DNA of 64,000 nucleotides from Devosia sp. Root635 (GTDB taxonomy: Bacteria > Pseudomonadota > Alphaproteobacteria > Rhizobiales > Devosiaceae). Position 1 is the first letter of the stretch, and each line of letters begins with the position of its first letter. Below the pieces are notes generated by a model. The model was not told the DNA's origin. It made no database searches and worked only from the letters and a program-made list of their open reading frames with translations. Shown piece after piece: positions 48,156 through 55,799 of the stretch. The DNA is taken from NCBI RefSeq assembly GCF_001427605.1, contig NZ_LMGZ01000007.1:1-64000 (forward strand), in the 5' to 3' direction. The position numbers and the translations under genes were made by a program.

Positions 48156-48956
48156 ATGTTCTACCAGATATCCAAGCTGTTCTGGCTGCTGGTCCAGCCG
48201 ATCGGCCTCACCATTCTGCTGGGGCTTGCCGGGCTGGTGCTGCTGGCCGCGGGGCGGCGCCGCTGGGGTGGCGTCTTGGTGGCCCTGGCTATGTTGCTGC
48301 TGGGTATGGCGAGCTTCACCAATATCGGCGCGGTGCTGATGGCGCCGCTTGAAGCGCGGTTCGTGCGGCCGGCCGAACTGCCCGCACAGGTGGATGTCAT
48401 CGTGGTGCTGGGCGGCGCGACCTCGTCGCGGATCAGCAGCGGCCGTGGCGTGACCGAAATGAACGAAGCCGGCGACCGGCTGGTGGAGGCCCTGTGGCTG
48501 GCCCGGCATTACCCTGATGCCCGGATCGTGCTCACCGGTGGCATTGCCGGCCTCATGCCCGGCGCGGAGGCGGAAGCGGTGACCATGCAGCGTCTGCTGC
48601 TGGCCTTCGGTATCGCGCCGGAACGGCTGGTGCTGGAGACGGAAGCGCGCAATACCGACGAAAATGCCGGTTACACCAAGGCCCTGCTTGGGTCCGAGCC
48701 GGGCGTGGTCCTGCTGGTGACTTCGGCGTTTCACATGCCGCGATCGATGGGGCTGTTCCGCAAGGTGGGGATCGCGGCCACGCCCTGGCCGACGGACTAT
48801 CGCACCACGGGCAGCGAAGGGTTCGGCCTCGACATCGCCGACCTTGTGGCCAACCTCTCCACCACCAGTGTCGCGATGAAGGAGTGGGTCGGGCTTGCAG
48901 TCTATCACTGGACCGGCCGGATCGATGATCTGCTGCCGGCTCAGGCTTCGAACTGA
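48156..48956 (+). CDS. YdcF/ElyC-family (DUF218) membrane protein
   Basis: About 266 residues from ATG 48156 (GGGGCGGG upstream). Two N-terminal TM helices are followed by a DUF218 domain with VDVIVVLGGATSSR, ARIVLTGGIAG, ETEARNTDENA and VTSAFHMPRSMGLFRK. ElyC-type relatives act in cell-envelope biogenesis; the DUF218 fold may bind a nucleotide-like ligand. Its last 16 bases overlap the convergent histidine kinase gene. Confidence 0.88.
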   Translation: MFYQISKLFWLLVQPIGLTILLGLAGLVLLAAGRRRWGGVLVALAMLLLGMASFTNIGAVLMAPLEARFVRPAELPAQVDVIVVLGGATSSRISSGRGVTEMNEAGDRLVEALWLARHYPDARIVLTGGIAGLMPGAEAEAVTMQRLLLAFGIAPERLVLETEARNTDENAGYTKALLGSEPGVVLLVTSAFHMPRSMGLFRKVGIAATPWPTDYRTTGSEGFGLDIADLVANLSTTSVAMKEWVGLAVYHWTGRIDDLLPAQASN

Positions 48957-50011
48957 TCCGCCGGCACGACGAGCCGATAGCGCACGCTGCCGGGTTCGAT
49001 ATTGAAGTCGGCGCTCCCCCCGACTGACAGGGGGACGATGCGTTCGAGGACCAGCGTGCCGAAATGGGGTTCGTGGCTGATGCGCTCGGCGTCGATGCCG
49101 GTCTCCTCCCACTCGATGACCAGGTCCGCCGGCTGGCCGGGTTGGTCAACGATCCGCGCATCGATCCAGATATGCCCCGGATCGCCATCGGCCAGGGCGC
49201 CATGCAAGGTGGCATTGGCACCCAGCTCGTGAATGGCGAGACCGATGTGGAGCGAGGCATTGGGGCCGAGCAGCGGATTTTCGCCGGTGACCCGCACATT
49301 GGCGAGCACGGACGGCCCTACCCGGATGAGTTGCGAGGCGATCAGCGATTGGAGGTAGGTGCCGCGCCAGTTGCTTTCGGTTACCAGATCCTGGGTGCTG
49401 GACAAGGCATGCAGCCGCCCGCGGAAACGGTCGAGGAAATCCTTGATATTGCCGCTGTGGTGAGCGGTCTGCATGGCCACCGACTGCACGATGGCCAGCA
49501 GGTTCTTGGACCGGTGACTGACCTCTCGCAGCAGTGACGCAACGGCGATATCACGGGCCCGCGCTTCGGTCGTATCGGTGACGATGGTGGTAACGCCGGT
49601 TTCGTCGGGCAGCATATGGGCTTCGAAATGCCGCCGCCGCAACCCGTCACCCAGCTCGAAGGCGATGGTCTGTTCCTGGCCCTGGCGGCAGCGCTCGACT
49701 GCGTCGGCAAAGGCGGCCGCGATTTCGGCGGGCAGCACATCGGCCTCGACCCGGCCGAGCATGACCCGCTGCGGCCAGTGTGCCGGTGGGTTTTCCGCCA
49801 GGTCGAACCGGTGATCGGCGCCCTGATGCAGCACGAAGATTCCGCCTTCGCGCAAGCCGGCAGACAAGACATCCAGCCTCATCTGCATCTTTTGGTCGGA
49901 CGGTGAGGCGGACATGGCGGGAAGACTCATAAAGGCGACCGGAACAAAAACGGCCTCGCCCGGAGGCGAAGCCGCGTCACGAACCTGGCCGGACTGCAGG
50001 GCTTCGCTCAC
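48941..50011 (-). CDS. HWE/HisKA_2-family sensor histidine kinase linked to the stress response
   Basis: A 356-residue soluble kinase. The N-terminal region (about 40-150) looks PAS-like. The phospho-acceptor His166 lies in [17 protein letters not shown], the HWE-type dimerisation helix, and the C-terminal ATPase domain has [19 protein letters not shown] 50011 forms a GTGA overlap with the DUF1328 gene stop, suggesting translational coupling; ATG 49930 is an alternative. It is under the EcfG-type promoter at 50205-50229. Kinases of this class phosphorylate PhyR, whose gene is adjacent, so PhyR is the likely target. Confidence 0.87.
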   Translation of the reverse strand: MSEALQSGQVRDAASPPGEAVFVPVAFMSLPAMSASPSDQKMQMRLDVLSAGLREGGIFVLHQGADHRFDLAENPPAHWPQRVMLGRVEADVLPAEIAAAFADAVERCRQGQEQTIAFELGDGLRRRHFEAHMLPDETGVTTIVTDTTEARARDIAVASLLREVSHRSKNLLAIVQSVAMQTAHHSGNIKDFLDRFRGRLHALSSTQDLVTESNWRGTYLQSLIASQLIRVGPSVLANVRVTGENPLLGPNASLHIGLAIHELGANATLHGALADGDPGHIWIDARIVDQPGQPADLVIEWEETGIDAERISHEPHFGTLVLERIVPLSVGGSADFNIEPGSVRYRLVVPADQFEA

Positions 50012-50172
50012 GCACGGCGGAAGAAGCCGATAACCAGCGATATGACCAGAAAGGCCAGGAACAGGAAGAACAGGATCTGCGCGATCCCGGCGGAGGCACC
50101 GGCAATGCCGCCGAAGCCGAGAACGCCGGCGATCAATGCGATCACGAGGAAGACGAGTGCGTAGTAGAGCAT
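50008..50172 (-). CDS. Small DUF1328 (UPF0391) membrane protein
   Basis: 54 residues: [20 protein letters not shown] at the start and [19 protein letters not shown] at the end, two TM helices joined by [12 protein letters not shown]. The family is widespread in proteobacteria and often stress-induced; its function is unknown. ATG 50172 is preceded by GGAGAG. An exact EcfG promoter lies 33 bp upstream, and its stop overlaps the kinase start (GTGA). Confidence 0.92.
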   Translation of the reverse strand: MLYYALVFLVIALIAGVLGFGGIAGASAGIAQILFFLFLAFLVISLVIGFFRRA

Positions 50173-50204
50173 GTCACTCTCCTGGACGAAGTTATTGCAA
50201 CAAC

Positions 50205-50229
50205 AACGTTTCTCGGGTTGGCAGGTTCC
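50205..50229 (-). promoter_or_regulatory. EcfG-type promoter for DUF1328-kinase operon
   Basis: On the minus strand GGAAC (50229-50225), 16 nt, CGTT (50208-50205). This is an exact match to the alphaproteobacterial general-stress sigma factor consensus, 33 bp from the start codon. Confidence 0.88.
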
Positions 50230-50236
50230 TGATGGA

Positions 50237-50266
50237 CAACAAAAAAGGCCGGGAGGCCCGGCCTTC
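50237..50266 (-). terminator. Rho-independent terminator of phyR
   Basis: On the minus strand AAGGCCGGG, loop CCT, CCCGGCCTT and then TTTT: a nine-pair stem with a U tract, about 20 bp past the phyR stop and just upstream of the next EcfG promoter. Confidence 0.9.
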
Positions 50267-50286
50267 CATGTTGCTGGGAATCGCCG

Positions 50287-51081
50287 TCAGGCGGCGGCGC
50301 GCGAGCCTTCGTCGAAGAACAGCGCCTGGCTGATCAGTGCCTTCACCATGTCCGGATTGAACGGCTTGGTAACGAGGAAGGTCGGCTCAGGACGCTCGCC
50401 CGTGAGCAGGCGCTCCGGGAAGGCGGTGATGAAAATCACCGGCACCGAATGATGGTTGAGAATGTCGTTGACCGCATCGATGCCCGAGCTGCCGTCGGCA
50501 AGCTGGATATCGGCCAGGATCATGCGCGGCTGGGTCTGGGCGAAGAGATTGACCGCTTCCTTGTGGGTGCGGGCGACGCTGACCACCTTGTGGCCCAGGC
50601 TCTCGACCAGTTGCTCAATATCCATGGCGATCAGCGGCTCGTCCTCGATGATCATGATCTCCGTCGCCACCTGGCGGGAAATCTCGATCGAGGCTTCTTC
50701 GAGCAGCGAGCCGAATTCGGTGTCGGAGACGCCCAGGATTTCGGCAGCCTGCGCATGGGTAAAGCCCTCGACTGCCACCAGCAGGAACGCCTGGCGGGGC
50801 CGGGGGGCGAGATTGGCCAGATTGGTCGCTGCGCGCTTTTCCCAGGCATAGCCGGATGTGGGCAGCGGCACCTTGACGGCCGACGAGGAAAACAGGGCGG
50901 AAAACAGCTTGTAGAGCGCGATACGGTCGTTGCTCGCTTCGGGGAACAGCGAAATATCGGCGATGAGAGCTTCCAGAGTGGCGGCGACATAGGCATCGCC
51001 AGATGTCTGCGACCCGGTAACTGCGCGCGAGAACCGCCGCAGATACGGCAGATGCGGAGCAATCCGCGTGGACAAAGTCAT
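50287..51081 (-). CDS. phyR: General stress response regulator PhyR
   Basis: 264 residues with the reversed PhyR layout: an N-terminal sigma-factor-like domain (about 10-135; sigma4 part PRPRQAFLLVAVEGFTHAQAAEILGVS) and a C-terminal receiver with phospho-acceptor Asp191 in ILADIQLADG and Lys in VTKPFN. When phosphorylated, PhyR binds the anti-sigma factor NepR and frees EcfG. Start ATG 51081. It is divergent from nepR-ecfG and has an exact EcfG promoter of its own, giving positive feedback. Confidence 0.96.
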   Translation of the reverse strand: MTLSTRIAPHLPYLRRFSRAVTGSQTSGDAYVAATLEALIADISLFPEASNDRIALYKLFSALFSSSAVKVPLPTSGYAWEKRAATNLANLAPRPRQAFLLVAVEGFTHAQAAEILGVSDTEFGSLLEEASIEISRQVATEIMIIEDEPLIAMDIEQLVESLGHKVVSVARTHKEAVNLFAQTQPRMILADIQLADGSSGIDAVNDILNHHSVPVIFITAFPERLLTGERPEPTFLVTKPFNPDMVKALISQALFFDEGSRAAA

Positions 51082-51129
51082 TAAGTGAACTCCCAGTGAC
51101 GCTTTGGCTCGTGATGCACGAAACCGGAA

Positions 51130-51154
51130 AACGGCGCTTCGTGAAGAAAGTTCC
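51130..51154 (-). promoter_or_regulatory. EcfG-type promoter of phyR
   Basis: On the minus strand GGAAC (51154-51150), 16 nt, CGTT (51133-51130), about 50 bp upstream of the phyR start codon. Exact consensus. Confidence 0.9.
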
Positions 51155-51163
51155 AAAGGGTGA

Positions 51164-51188
51164 GGAACTTTTTTTGATGGCACGCATT
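51164..51188 (+). promoter_or_regulatory. EcfG-like promoter of nepR-ecfG (near match)
   Basis: GGAAC (51164-51168), 16 nt, CATT (51185-51188), about 50 bp upstream of nepR. The -10 differs from CGTT at one base. It is back to back with the phyR promoter. Confidence 0.6.
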
Positions 51189-51238
51189 ATGATCGCCAAA
51201 TACGATGAAACTCAACGATCTGACGGTTTAGACACGGT

Positions 51239-51460
51239 ATGATGAAGGAACAACTGGTGACCCAGCAACGCATGCGGACGCAGGCGGGGCGGGCAGACGA
51301 TGGGCTGGGTCCGAATACGGACATCGGTGCACGTTTGCGCGCCCTATACGGGGCTGTGCAGGATGAAGGTGTCCCCGAGCAATTGCTCGACCTACTGGAA
51401 AAGCTCGACGGCGCAGAGCAGGCGCAGAAAGCGAAGAATGCTGCTCGTGACGGAGAGTGA
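51239..51460 (+). CDS. nepR: Anti-sigma factor NepR
   Basis: 73 residues. The conserved NepR core is IGARLRALYGAVQDEGVP followed by LLDLLEKLD, the two helices that clamp EcfG or, in the partner switch, PhyR. Flanks are polar and disordered. Two ATG codons in tandem (51239, 51242). ecfG starts five bases after its stop, and phyR is divergent, giving the standard locus. Confidence 0.93.
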   Translation: MMKEQLVTQQRMRTQAGRADDGLGPNTDIGARLRALYGAVQDEGVPEQLLDLLEKLDGAEQAQKAKNAARDGE

Positions 51461-51464
51461 CGGC

Positions 51465-52019
51465 ATGACCGGGGAACCGACGACGTTCAAGCGCGAAATG
51501 CTGGCAACCCTGCCGAGCCTGCGGGCCTTTGCCGTCTCGCTGACCGGCAAGCACGACAAGGCCGACGACCTGGTGCAGGACACCGTCATGAAGGCCTGGG
51601 CCAAGCAGTCCAGCTTCGAGATGGGCACCAATATCAAGGCCTGGCTCTTCACCATCCTGCGCAATGAATTCTACAGCCAGATGCGCAAGCGCGGCCGCGA
51701 GGTGCAGGACAGCGATGGCGCCTTCACCGAGCGCCTGTCCGTGCATCCGGCACAGTATGGCTCGATGGACATGCAGGACTTCAAGAAGGCCTTGGCGCAA
51801 CTGCCCGACGACCAGCGTGAAGCTGTGATCCTGATCGGCGCCTCGGGCTTCTCCTACGAGGAAGCGGCGGAGATTTGCGATTGCGCCGTCGGCACCATGA
51901 AAAGCCGGGTGAGCCGTGCCCGCACGCGATTGCAGGATATTCTCAAGATCAGCGGCGAAGCCGATTATGGTCCCGATGCGGTTTCCGCCCAGGTGACCAC
52001 GACCAACCATTCGTTCTAG
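51465..52019 (+). CDS. ecfG: ECF sigma factor EcfG (sigma-EcfG, ECF15 type)
   Basis: 184 residues with region 2 (SLTGKHDKADDLVQDTVMKAW, NIKAWLFTILRNEFYSQMRK) and region 4 (LPDDQREAVILIGASGFSYEEAAEI, GTMKSRVSRARTRL). It directs RNA polymerase to GGAAC-N16/17-CGTT promoters of general stress genes. ATG 51465 has GGAGAG eight bases upstream; earlier in-frame starts would overlap nepR. Its TAG stop overlaps the stop of the convergent receiver gene (CTAG). Confidence 0.95.
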   Translation: MTGEPTTFKREMLATLPSLRAFAVSLTGKHDKADDLVQDTVMKAWAKQSSFEMGTNIKAWLFTILRNEFYSQMRKRGREVQDSDGAFTERLSVHPAQYGSMDMQDFKKALAQLPDDQREAVILIGASGFSYEEAAEICDCAVGTMKSRVSRARTRLQDILKISGEADYGPDAVSAQVTTTNHSF

Positions 52020-52384
52020 GAACGGGCTGCGAGCGCCGCACTGATGGCGCTCGCAAGGGCCTCTTCGGGTACCGGCTTGACCAGCAGCGGAGCCGTTGGC
52101 AAGTGGGCCAGGCCGTGCCGGACGGTAATGTCGGCGGTGGTCAGCACGACAGGGATACCGGCGGCGCCCAGCTTCTCGGCCAGCAGGATGCGCTCGGCAT
52201 CATGGGCCAGCACTTCCACCACGGCGACACCGATTTCGGGCCAGAACTCACGCAGTTCCTCGGCCTCGGCAGTCGTGCGGGCGAACAGGGTCTTGCCGGC
52301 ACCCAGGGGTTCGAGAATGCGCTGGATGTCGAGCGCGATAAGAAATTCATCTTCGATGATGAGGACAGTCTGACCTGCAAGCAT
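52016..52384 (-). CDS. Single-domain receiver with Glu in place of the phospho-acceptor Asp
   Basis: 122 residues with the CheY-like fold: acidic E11/D12, TTADI at the Thr/Ser position, and LLVKPVP with the conserved Lys. At the position of the usual phospho-acceptor (57) it has Glu in VAVVEVLAHD, so normal phosphorylation seems impossible and a permanently 'on' or purely protein-binding state is likely. It converges on ecfG with overlapping stops (CTAG) and sits beside the stress kinases. It may modulate the PhyR network, but that is an inference. Confidence 0.82.
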   Translation of the reverse strand: MLAGQTVLIIEDEFLIALDIQRILEPLGAGKTLFARTTAEAEELREFWPEIGVAVVEVLAHDAERILLAEKLGAAGIPVVLTTADITVRHGLAHLPTAPLLVKPVPEEALASAISAALAARS

Positions 52385-52455
52385 GGTATTTCCGCAACTT
52401 TTCGGTACTCATGCGGCCCGATCAGCTCAGCTGTCATTTAAGTTTGACATGTCGA

Positions 52456-52480
52456 GGAACGGCCAGGGCCCGGTTGCGTT
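52456..52480 (+). promoter_or_regulatory. EcfG-type promoter of the crp/fnr-kinase-DAGK operon
   Basis: GGAAC (52456-52460), 16 nt, CGTT (52477-52480), 34 bp before the TTG start of the Crp/Fnr gene. Exact consensus. Confidence 0.88.
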
Positions 52481-52514
52481 GGGCTGATGACTTCATCAGC
52501 GTCAATGGTGCCTT

Positions 52515-53270
52515 TTGAATCTCGTCCTTCCCAGCTCCGGACGCAGGGTTCCCTGCGAACAATGTCCCTTGAGGGCAATGCCCGGCTTTCGCGAGTTCGA
52601 GGCCCAGGAATTGCGCTTCGTTTCTTCGTTCAAGACCGGCGAACTGGTCGCGGAGACGGGGACGACCCTGCTGTCGGAAGGCAGCCACAGCGCCCATCTC
52701 TACACGCTCCTGTCTGGATGGGCCTTCCGCTACAAGACGCTGCCGGACGGGCGCCGACAAATCCTCAACTACATGCTGCCCGGTGATCTGGTCGGCTTGC
52801 AAGGCTCGGTGATCGGGGAAATGCAGCACTCGGTGGAAGCCTTGTCGCCGCTGGTGCTATGCGTGTTCCAGCGCGACCGGCTGAATGAACTGTTCCGCAA
52901 CCACCCTGGCCTGGGCTTCGACATCACCTGGCTCGCCGCGCAGGAAGAGCGGATGCTGGATGACCACCTGCTCAGCCTGGGGCGGCGCACGGCCGTCGAG
53001 CGGGCGGCCTATCTGATCGCCTTTCTCTATCATCGCGCCGCCTCGGTGGGCCCGACCTCGCCGCGCAGCCTCTATCTGCCGATCACTCAGATGCACGTGG
53101 CCGATACGCTGGGGCTGTCCATCGTTCACACCAACAAGACGCTGCGCAAACTCGCCGACAAGTCGCTGATCCGCTGGCTCGACCGTTCCTGCGAGGTGCT
53201 GGACGTCACCGGATTGATGGAACTGGCGGACTGGAGCGGGCCGGCAGAACGGCGACGGCCATTGATATGA
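52515..53270 (+). CDS. Crp/Fnr-family transcriptional regulator
   Basis: 251 residues if TTG 52515 is used; ATG 52578 is the first ATG. The longer form keeps an N-terminal CEQCPLRAMPGFREF element seen in many alphaproteobacterial members. The cyclic-nucleotide-type barrel covers about 35-150 (LLSEGSHSAHLYTLLSGWAF, LPGDLVGLQGSV) and a C-terminal winged helix about 170-230 (ITQMHVADTLGLSIVHTNKTLRKL). Too few Cys are present for a classic FNR iron-sulfur cluster. Its stop overlaps the following kinase gene (ATGA). Confidence 0.88.
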   Translation: MNLVLPSSGRRVPCEQCPLRAMPGFREFEAQELRFVSSFKTGELVAETGTTLLSEGSHSAHLYTLLSGWAFRYKTLPDGRRQILNYMLPGDLVGLQGSVIGEMQHSVEALSPLVLCVFQRDRLNELFRNHPGLGFDITWLAAQEERMLDDHLLSLGRRTAVERAAYLIAFLYHRAASVGPTSPRSLYLPITQMHVADTLGLSIVHTNKTLRKLADKSLIRWLDRSCEVLDVTGLMELADWSGPAERRRPLI

Positions 53271-54781
53271 GCGGGCCGCCAGCCTCAAATCCGCCACCAC
53301 GTTCGGCCAAGGGGAAAGCGGCAGGAAATAAGCCGCTTGCGGCCGGCATCGGGCAGATGAGCATAATGAGCATCGCGAGCAGATTGGCCAGCCGGGAATG
53401 GGGAACGGAGGCGCAAAGGCGTCTGGCCCGGCGCCTGGCCGTGCTGGCTTCACTGGCGCTGGTGGTGCTTGCGGCCATCGCGGCGCTGGTGCTGGTGCAG
53501 GGCATCGACCGGCAGATCGGCGATGTGGTTCATACCTATGACGTGCGCAACCAGGCGCGCGAGTTGACCATATCGCTGAGCGAAGCCGAAAGCAGCCAGC
53601 GCGGCTATCTGCTGACGCGCGACGAGGGCTATTTCGAGCCCTATCGACGGGCGGCCGCATCGATCGATACGCGACTGAAATCGTTGACGGCGCTGACGAA
53701 AGACGATCCCCGCCAGGCCGAGCGCGTACGCAGCATAGCCAGTGAGACCGTGGTCAAGACTGCGGAAATGGCGCGCACGATCCAATTGGTCGAGGCCGAT
53801 CGCGGCGCGGAAGCGCGCACGCTGATCCAGACCGGGATGGGCGAGCGCCTGATGGATAGCCTGCGCAGTACGCTCGAGCAGTTTATCGGCGAGGAAAACG
53901 CCAAGCTGCTCGACCGCAACCGGCAGATCGACCAGTCGCGCCGCTGGCTGGTCGGCGCCATCATCGCAGCCTTGGCCGGTGCGGTGGTGCTTGCCTATAT
54001 GCTGCTGTCGCGCACGCAGCGCCAGGTCAGCGCGCTGGCGCGCAGCAAGGATCAGTTGCGTAGCGAAAACGAAGTTCTCGAGGCCCATGTGGCCGATCGC
54101 ACGCGCGCCCTGGAAGAGGCGCGCGAACATGCCGAGCGGGAACGTCAGCGTGTCGAAGCCCTGCTGCAGGACGCCAATCACCGCATCGGCAATTCGCTGG
54201 CCACGGTGTCATCACTGCTGGGATTGCAACTGCTGCGCAGCAAGTCCGAGGAGGTGCGCGCGGCACTGGAAGCGGCACGGTCGCGGGTGCATTCCGTCGC
54301 CTCGGCCCATCGCCGGCTGCGCCTGGGGGGTGATCTCGAAACGGCCAGTGCCGACGAATTCCTGGATGCCGTGCTGGAAGACATAGCGGCGACGGCGAGC
54401 GAGGCCAAGAATATCAAGCTGGTGGGTGAGTTCGATCCCATCGTGGTCAGCGCCCGCGATGCGACGACCGTGGGCATCCTGGTCGGGGAACTGGTGACCA
54501 ATGCCGTCAAGCATGCTTTCCCTGCCGGCCGCGCCGGCACCATCACCGTTATCCTCAAGCGCGATACGACCGGCGTTCCCCTGCTCAATGTCGTCGATGA
54601 CGGCGTCGGTATTGCCGGTGACCAACTGCCCGGCGAGGGCGGACTCGGCTCGGTCATCGTGCGACAACTGGCCAACCAATTCGGCGGGGAGCCGCAATAT
54701 GAACGGCGGACAGGCGGCGGCCTGAGCGTCACCCTGCCACTGCCGGGCATCGATGGCGCGGCGCCGCCGGATACGCGCTGA
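53267..54781 (+). CDS. CHASE3-type HisKA_2 sensor histidine kinase
   Basis: 504 residues. TM1 is about 60-80 and TM2 about 230-250, enclosing a helical periplasmic CHASE3-like sensor (LSEAESSQRGYLLTRDEGYFEPY). A coiled coil leads to the HisKA_2 domain with phospho-acceptor His305 in LQDANHRIGNSLATVSSLLG, then ATPase motifs ELVTNAVKHAF and DDGVGIAG. This architecture resembles PhyK-type kinases that feed PhyR. It is translationally coupled to the upstream crp/fnr gene and is followed by the DAGK-like gene. Confidence 0.9.
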   Translation: MSGPPASNPPPRSAKGKAAGNKPLAAGIGQMSIMSIASRLASREWGTEAQRRLARRLAVLASLALVVLAAIAALVLVQGIDRQIGDVVHTYDVRNQARELTISLSEAESSQRGYLLTRDEGYFEPYRRAAASIDTRLKSLTALTKDDPRQAERVRSIASETVVKTAEMARTIQLVEADRGAEARTLIQTGMGERLMDSLRSTLEQFIGEENAKLLDRNRQIDQSRRWLVGAIIAALAGAVVLAYMLLSRTQRQVSALARSKDQLRSENEVLEAHVADRTRALEEAREHAERERQRVEALLQDANHRIGNSLATVSSLLGLQLLRSKSEEVRAALEAARSRVHSVASAHRRLRLGGDLETASADEFLDAVLEDIAATASEAKNIKLVGEFDPIVVSARDATTVGILVGELVTNAVKHAFPAGRAGTITVILKRDTTGVPLLNVVDDGVGIAGDQLPGEGGLGSVIVRQLANQFGGEPQYERRTGGGLSVTLPLPGIDGAAPPDTR

Positions 54782-54795
54782 TCAGGAGATCGACA

Positions 54796-55713
54796 TTGCA
54801 TATCATTGCCGTTCTCAACCGCGATGGCGGGACGTTGCGGACGATGGATCTGGCGGCGTTCTCTGCCGGTGCCGTCGAGACTTTCGCCCGGCACGGGCAC
54901 GAACTCGAATGCCGGGTGGTGGCCGGGGGTGATGTCGAAGCCGCCTTGCGCAAGGCCGCCACCAGCAAGGGCGTCGACGCGGTAATGGCGGGGGGCGGCG
55001 ACGGCACCATCTCCGCGGCGGCCGGCATAGCCTATGAAACCGGAACGCCGCTGGCCGTGCTGCCGGCGGGAACGATGAACCTGTTCGCCCGCGCGCTCAA
55101 GGTGCCGCTGGTGCTGGACGAGGCGCTCGAAGCCATAGCTGCCGGCCAGGTCGGTGCCGTCGATATCGCCACCGCCAATGGCCGGCCGTTCGTGCATCAG
55201 TTCGGCGTCGGCATCCATGCCCGGCTGGTCCGTATCCGCGAAGGCATGACCTATGGCAGCCGCACCGGCAAGATGCTGGCGAGCCTGCGGGCCATTGCGG
55301 CGGCGGCCGTCAATCCGCCCCAATTCGAGGCGGAGTTCCATACCCGCAAGGGCGTCGACAAGCGCAGGGTCTCCGGCATTGCCGTGTCCAACAATCCGCT
55401 GGGCGAGGGGCAGATTCATGCCGTCCGGCTCGATGGCGGCGTGCTGGGCGTCTATGTCGCCGCGGCAGTTTCGACCTCGGAACTGCTCAAGCTGTCCGCA
55501 GACGTGTTCCTGGGCACCTGGCGGGCCAGTCCAATGGTCTCGGAAAAGGAAGCTGCGGAGGTGACGTTGCATTTTCCCAAACGCAAACGTGGCGCCCATG
55601 CGGTCATCGATGGCGAATTGATCAAGCTCGATCGCTCGGTGACGCTCAAGGTTCATCCGACCGCGCTCAAGGTGATTTTGCCAGGAGGCATGATACAGGC
55701 GCAAACCGAATAA
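54796..55713 (+). CDS. Diacylglycerol kinase-family lipid kinase (YegS-like)
   Basis: 305 residues with the DAGK catalytic core: VMAGGGDGTISAAAG (ATP-binding GGGDGT) near residues 60-75 and LPAGTMNLFARALKVP. A C-terminal beta-sandwich domain follows. Related enzymes phosphorylate diacylglycerol, sphingoid bases or phosphatidylglycerol at the membrane. The TTG start has AGGAG eight bases upstream and lies 14 bp after the kinase gene. It would be induced through the EcfG promoter at 52456. Confidence 0.88.
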   Translation: MHIIAVLNRDGGTLRTMDLAAFSAGAVETFARHGHELECRVVAGGDVEAALRKAATSKGVDAVMAGGGDGTISAAAGIAYETGTPLAVLPAGTMNLFARALKVPLVLDEALEAIAAGQVGAVDIATANGRPFVHQFGVGIHARLVRIREGMTYGSRTGKMLASLRAIAAAAVNPPQFEAEFHTRKGVDKRRVSGIAVSNNPLGEGQIHAVRLDGGVLGVYVAAAVSTSELLKLSADVFLGTWRASPMVSEKEAAEVTLHFPKRKRGAHAVIDGELIKLDRSVTLKVHPTALKVILPGGMIQAQTE

Positions 55714-55720
55714 AATGTTC

Positions 55721-55745
55721 GGAACCATTGCCCGCTTGCGGCGTT
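55721..55745 (+). promoter_or_regulatory. EcfG-type promoter of the GAF-PAS kinase
   Basis: GGAAC (55721-55725), 16 nt, CGTT (55742-55745), 54 bp upstream of the GTG start at 55800. Exact consensus. It rules out a start at 55728, which would lie inside the promoter. Confidence 0.88.
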
Positions 55746-55799
55746 ACGGGAAATCGGCCTGTAAGTATTGGGTGTTTTGCAGAAGCGTCAGGACTGGAA

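Noticed and set aside
51300..51464. Upstream extension of ecfG overlapping nepR
   Set aside because: The extension is an out-of-frame reading of nepR; ATG 51465 has a correctly spaced GGAGAG and gives the normal EcfG length.
55728..55799. Start of the GAF-PAS kinase at 55728
   Set aside because: That start lies inside the exact EcfG promoter (55721-55745) and upstream of the expected transcription start.
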